From Megasphaera vaginalis (ex Bordigoni et al. 2020) (GTDB lineage Bacteria > Bacillota > Negativicutes > Veillonellales > Megasphaeraceae), in the NCBI RefSeq assembly GCF_900240295.1, contig NZ_OEQB01000002.1, positions 62,001-126,000 of the forward strand: 64,000 nucleotides of DNA, in the 5' to 3' direction. The notes under the pieces are model-generated. The model saw nothing but the letters and a program-made list of their open reading frames with translations, made no database searches and was not told the origin of the DNA. The first letter of the stretch is position 1. Each line of letters opens with the position of its first letter. Below are positions 61,201-64,000 of the stretch, one piece after another. Both the position numbers and the translations under genes were made by a program.

Positions 61201-61885
61201 GGAGAGAGTCGCTTTCCTTGATTTCCGGCCTGACGATATAACTGTACGCGGAGGTATAACAAATATGCAGGTGGTGGCGCATGGCGATCTCCGCTTCTTC
61301 AGCGCTGTGCCGTTCCAGGGCGGCGGCGATGGCGGCGTGTTCATTGGCTGCTTCGGCGACGCGGCTGGTACGGCTGTAAAGGGAATTGATGCCGGTTCGC
61401 TTGATATTATCCCGAAGTTCCTCTACGACGTATCGAAGAAGGGAGTTGCCGGATGCCTCAATAATGGTATTATGAAACTCCGTGTCGCTGAAAATGAACT
61501 CCTGGTATTTCGGACTGTCATATTCCGCCAGTTTGCGCTGTTGTTCTACAGACAGACGCAGTATCTCCAGCTGTTCCGACGTGATATGGGAACAGGCCAG
61601 CTGGACGGACAATACTTCCAGTGCCGTGCGGATCTGAAAAATATTAGTTAAATTTTTGGCGTCCAAACTTTTGACGATAATTCCCTTCTGCGGAATATAG
61701 CGGACCCAGCCTTCTTTCTGCAAACGCAGCAACGCTTCACGCACCGGCGTGCGGCTGACACGCAGTTCATCGGCGAGCGTCCGTTCCGAAAGCAGGTGAC
61801 CGTCTTGATACTTTTGATCGAGCAGGCGTTTTTTGATAATCGTGTAGATTTGATTTTTTAATGACTGCGCATGATAATTGACCAT
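61193..61885 (-). CDS. GntR-family regulator, FadR/FCD subfamily
   Basis: A 230-residue regulator: an N-terminal winged helix (LLSERTLADELRVSRTPVREALLRLQKEGW, in parts) and a C-terminal FCD domain with the metal-binding residues DTEFHNTII and NEHAAI..MRHHL. The effector is often a carboxylic acid. ATG at 61885 follows GGAGGTCCGT. It overlaps queG and is divergent from an unknown membrane protein. Its likely target is not clear. Confidence 0.92.
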   Translation of the reverse strand: MVNYHAQSLKNQIYTIIKKRLLDQKYQDGHLLSERTLADELRVSRTPVREALLRLQKEGWVRYIPQKGIIVKSLDAKNLTNIFQIRTALEVLSVQLACSHITSEQLEILRLSVEQQRKLAEYDSPKYQEFIFSDTEFHNTIIEASGNSLLRYVVEELRDNIKRTGINSLYSRTSRVAEAANEHAAIAAALERHSAEEAEIAMRHHLHICYTSAYSYIVRPEIKESDSLHG

Positions 61886-62042
61886 ACGGACCTCCCTTTG
61901 GACGTAATGGAGAAAAAGACTGGCATTCCCCGGGTAACTACATTATACTATAGTTATACAGCGTCGGCAGCCGCTTTTTTCGTTTTCGCCGGACTGCTGA
62001 TTATTTCAGGCGAACTGATCTCCCGTCAAGGCAGGCGAGCTT

Positions 62043-62540
62043 ATGACCCAGGAAGACCTGACCAAACGCTTTTCGTGCGGTGCAATTGAAAAAGAATATG
62101 AAAAAGCGCGTGCCCTGTCCTTCATGTTTCAGCTGGCTTTTACGGCCGTAGGTATTTATTTTTTCTGGCTCATGCTTCCGGAACGGACGATTGCCGCCAA
62201 GTTGGACAATATTGCCGTCTTGTGTTTTTGCCTGTGGCAGATACACCGACAGCGGGATATTCTCTGCTACACGACGGCCAAAGGACTGATCGTGCGGCGT
62301 CAATGCACGTCGGCGCGGGATCTTCTGAGCGGACAGCTGCACCCGGAAAAGCAATTGCTCTTCGTTCCGTATCGGGATATTTTTGAAATTGCCGATACGT
62401 GGCGCGAATTTCGCTTGGGACAGCCGATAGAGGGCGGCCTTGTAATTTTGCCTGTTCAGCTTCAATTTCTCTCCGGAAAAGATAAGCGGGAAATATTGGA
62501 TCGCATTCGTGATGGGGCAGAAAAAGATGAGGAAGAATGA
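62043..62540 (+). CDS. Membrane protein of unknown function
   Basis: A 165-residue protein with two hydrophobic segments (residues ~26-45 and ~55-70) followed by a soluble part of about 90 residues with strands such as GLIVRRQC, LLFVPYRDIFEIADTW and GGLVILPVQLQFL, like a small PH-type or YcxB-like domain (inference). ATG at 62043 follows AGGCAGGCGAGCTT. No family recognised with certainty. It stands alone, divergent from the GntR gene across 157 bases that include TATACTATAGTTATA. Confidence 0.65.
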   Translation: MTQEDLTKRFSCGAIEKEYEKARALSFMFQLAFTAVGIYFFWLMLPERTIAAKLDNIAVLCFCLWQIHRQRDILCYTTAKGLIVRRQCTSARDLLSGQLHPEKQLLFVPYRDIFEIADTWREFRLGQPIEGGLVILPVQLQFLSGKDKREILDRIRDGAEKDEEE

Positions 62541-62550
62541 GAATTACAGA

Positions 62551-62577
62551 GAGATCAAATGAAATCAGGTGAAATCA
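62551..62577 (+). repeat. Three helically phased repeats before the solute-binding genes
   Basis: GAGATCA, GAAATCA, GAAATCA at exactly 10-base intervals (62551, 62561, 62571), about 105 bases before the next start. They could be a regulator-binding array. The rest of 62541-62680 is AT-rich with no gene. Confidence 0.45.
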
Positions 62578-62680
62578 AAAAATAACAGGTATGTTTCGCC
62601 TCCACTTTATTCTTTACTATTTTAATGAGATAAAGTAAAATAAAGAAGCATCATCAGTAGGCATTGTGGAGGCGATATAC

Positions 62681-63475
62681 ATGGGATGGAAGCGGTATGC
62701 GGCGTTTGCCGTTGTCGGGGTGGTTCTTGCCGGCGTGCTTGCCGGTTGCGGACAGGATAAAACGGCTGCTGGCGGTCAACAGAAGCGTGCTAAGATCGTT
62801 ATCGGCTTGGATGATAATTTCCCGCCTTTCGGGTTTCATGATGAATCGGGCGAACTGGTCGGCTTTGATATTGATATGGCTAAAGAAGCGAGCAGGCGTC
62901 TCGGCATGGAGGTGGAATTCAAGTCCATCGATTGGGACAGCAAGGAAGCGGAGTTGAAGAGCAAGAATATTGACGCCATCTGGAGCAGTCTTTCCATCAC
63001 GCCGGATCGGGAAAAGAATATCCTTTTCTCCCGAGCCTATGAAAACGGGCCGCAAATATTGCTGGTACGCAGTGATTCGACGATCCGCGGCAAAGCTGAT
63101 CTTGCCGGCAAAATAGTCGGGACGCAGCAGGGAAGCACGGGACTGGAAGCGATTGACGCGGAGCCGGAACTGAAGAATTCTTTTAAGGAATTGAAACAAT
63201 ATTCCGATAATGTGACGTCTTTCATGGATCTGGAAGTCGGCCGCATTGATGCCGTCGTCGTTGCCAAGACGACAGCAGGATATTTTATGAAGAAAAACAA
63301 GGCTGATTTCCGCATTATCGACGTAGGTTATCCCGCTGTTCCCAGTGGCGTCGGCCTGCGCAAGGAGGATACGGCGTTAAAAGAAAAGCTGGATCGTGTC
63401 CTGGAAGAAATGCACAGCGACGGGACGGCACAGAAATTTTCGGAAAAATGGTTCGGTATGGATATAACGGTATAG
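62681..63475 (+). CDS. Amino-acid-type ABC transporter solute-binding lipoprotein 1
   Basis: A 264-residue family 3 (SBP_bac_3) protein. Lipoprotein signal with LAGC (cysteine near residue 23). VIGLDDNFPPFGFHDESGELVGFDIDMAKE, in parts, IWSSLSITPDREKNILFSRAY and GTQQGSTGLEAI are the usual binding-site stretches. It delivers a polar amino acid to an ABC importer that would be beyond the window. ATG at 62681 follows GGAGGCGATATAC. A close paralogue begins 10 bases later. Confidence 0.93.
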   Translation: MGWKRYAAFAVVGVVLAGVLAGCGQDKTAAGGQQKRAKIVIGLDDNFPPFGFHDESGELVGFDIDMAKEASRRLGMEVEFKSIDWDSKEAELKSKNIDAIWSSLSITPDREKNILFSRAYENGPQILLVRSDSTIRGKADLAGKIVGTQQGSTGLEAIDAEPELKNSFKELKQYSDNVTSFMDLEVGRIDAVVVAKTTAGYFMKKNKADFRIIDVGYPAVPSGVGLRKEDTALKEKLDRVLEEMHSDGTAQKFSEKWFGMDITV

Positions 63476-63485
63476 GAGGCAGAAG

Positions 63486-64000
63486 ATGAGACTCAAAAAA
63501 ATGATTTGTGCAGGATTGTTGACGGTTGCGGCAGTATCGTTATTGACCGGCTGCGGCGGCAGCGGCGCGAAGCAGGCGGAACAAAAGTTGCCGGATAAAT
63601 TGGTTATCGGACTGGATGATAATTTCCCGCCGATGGGATTCCGCGATGACAGCGGCGCGTTGGTCGGCTTTGATATCGATTTGGCCAAAGAAGCTTCCAA
63701 ACGGTTAGGCGTCGAAGTTGAATTCAAGCCGATCGACTGGGACAGCAAGGAAGCCGCTTTGAAGAGCAAGCAGGTGGATATGCTTTGGAACGGGTTGACG
63801 ATTACAGAAACACGGGCGCAGCAGATCGCCTTTTCCAAGCCGTATATGAAGAATTCCCAGCTCCTCGTTGTGCGCAGCGATTCACCGGTTACCGACAGGG
63901 CCGGTTTGGCCGGCAAGGTTATCGGCACGCAGGAAGGCAGCAGCTCTGTTGACGCTCTCGATAAGGTTCCCGATTTTAAAGGTTCGCTGGCTGATGTAAA
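63486..64000 (+). CDS. Amino-acid-type solute-binding lipoprotein 2 (cut by window end)
   Basis: The first ~171 residues of a second SBP_bac_3 lipoprotein, with the lipobox LTGC at about residue 22. It is closely similar to the previous protein across IGLDDNFPPMGFRDDSGALVG (partial), EFKPIDWDSKEAALKSK, and GTQEGSSSVDAL. ATG at 63486 follows GGAGGCAGAAG. The gene runs off the right edge; permease and ATPase genes are expected beyond. Confidence 0.92.
   Translation, partial: MRLKKMICAGLLTVAAVSLLTGCGGSGAKQAEQKLPDKLVIGLDDNFPPMGFRDDSGALVGFDIDLAKEASKRLGVEVEFKPIDWDSKEAALKSKQVDMLWNGLTITETRAQQIAFSKPYMKNSQLLVVRSDSPVTDRAGLAGKVIGTQEGSSSVDALDKVPDFKGSLADV

Noticed and set aside
61253-61268. Copy of GTATAACAAATATGC matching the repeat before the sirC gene
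   Set aside because: It lies inside the coding part of the GntR gene and encodes conserved residues near its end; coincidence is likely.
61871-62089. 72-codon plus-strand frame with a hydrophobic segment overlapping the GntR start
   Set aside because: No ribosome site, overlaps the divergent regulator and the next gene; probably chance.
1-64000. CRISPR arrays, insertion sequences, prophage, toxin-antitoxin pairs
   Set aside because: No regular spaced repeats, transposase, integrase or phage structural gene was seen on either strand.

Overview
The window is a chromosomal segment of an anaerobic diderm Firmicute, most likely a Negativicute of the Veillonellales (Megasphaera-like). The class call rests on a combination of traits: gene content and gene order typical of Firmicutes (short HisG plus HisZ, RNase J, YybS-GdpP-RplI-Lon-DnaB, FtsW/RodA, DUF951), an ArnT-type lipid A glycosyltransferase expected only in cells with an outer membrane, and anaerobe markers (rubrerythrin, HydE of [FeFe]-hydrogenase). 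The genus is inference. Coding density is high, with no insertion sequence, prophage, CRISPR array or rRNA; the only RNA gene seen is one tRNA-Ser(UGA).

Left part (1-7.2 kb): on the minus strand lie DedA and two ArnT-like glycosyltransferases, the second cut by the window edge, then a membrane acyltransferase, an M20 amidohydrolase and the fluoride exporter CrcB; a ClC antiporter with an RCK-C tail reads the other way. From 7.4 to 11.1 kb come a secreted 3D-domain protein and glmU-prs-pth. The minus strand then carries a tetrapyrrole operon (precorrin-2 dehydrogenase, hemC, cobA-hemD fusion, hemB) without hemA. From 15.8 to 20.4 kb are a D-Ala-D-Ala carboxypeptidase with a response regulator that lacks the phospho-acceptor Asp, rubrerythrin, a HAAS-domain membrane protein with a small partner, and MscS with DUF951.

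The complete histidine operon hisZGDCBHAF(IE) runs from 20.5 to 28.1 kb and is followed, before its terminator, by a large HAD phosphatase that may supply the otherwise missing histidinol-phosphatase. Next come pirin and dipeptide epimerase (minus), trmB with an attenuator-like leader, an FtsW/RodA protein, a uracil/xanthine permease, hydE, a LysR regulator divergent from a split chromate transporter, and tRNA-Ser.

From 38.5 to 43 kb a run of envelope genes (2-hydroxyacid dehydrogenase, lipoprotein polysaccharide deacetylase, phosphodiester-glycosidase-like protein, anchored protein of unknown function, a small unknown protein, UspA) is the best candidate for an uncharacterised module. A metal block follows (Nramp, ZnuC, ZnuB, Fur/Zur-like regulator, a beta-lactamase-fold hydrolase without signal peptide), then nitroreductase, an ArsR metal sensor, SixA, ThiD, and two paralogous exported proteins of unknown family.

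The right part (51.8-64 kb) is the housekeeping block rnj, yybS, gdpP, rplI, lonC, dnaB, then queG translationally coupled to a GntR regulator, an unknown membrane protein, and two tandem amino-acid-type solute-binding lipoproteins, the second cut by the window end.
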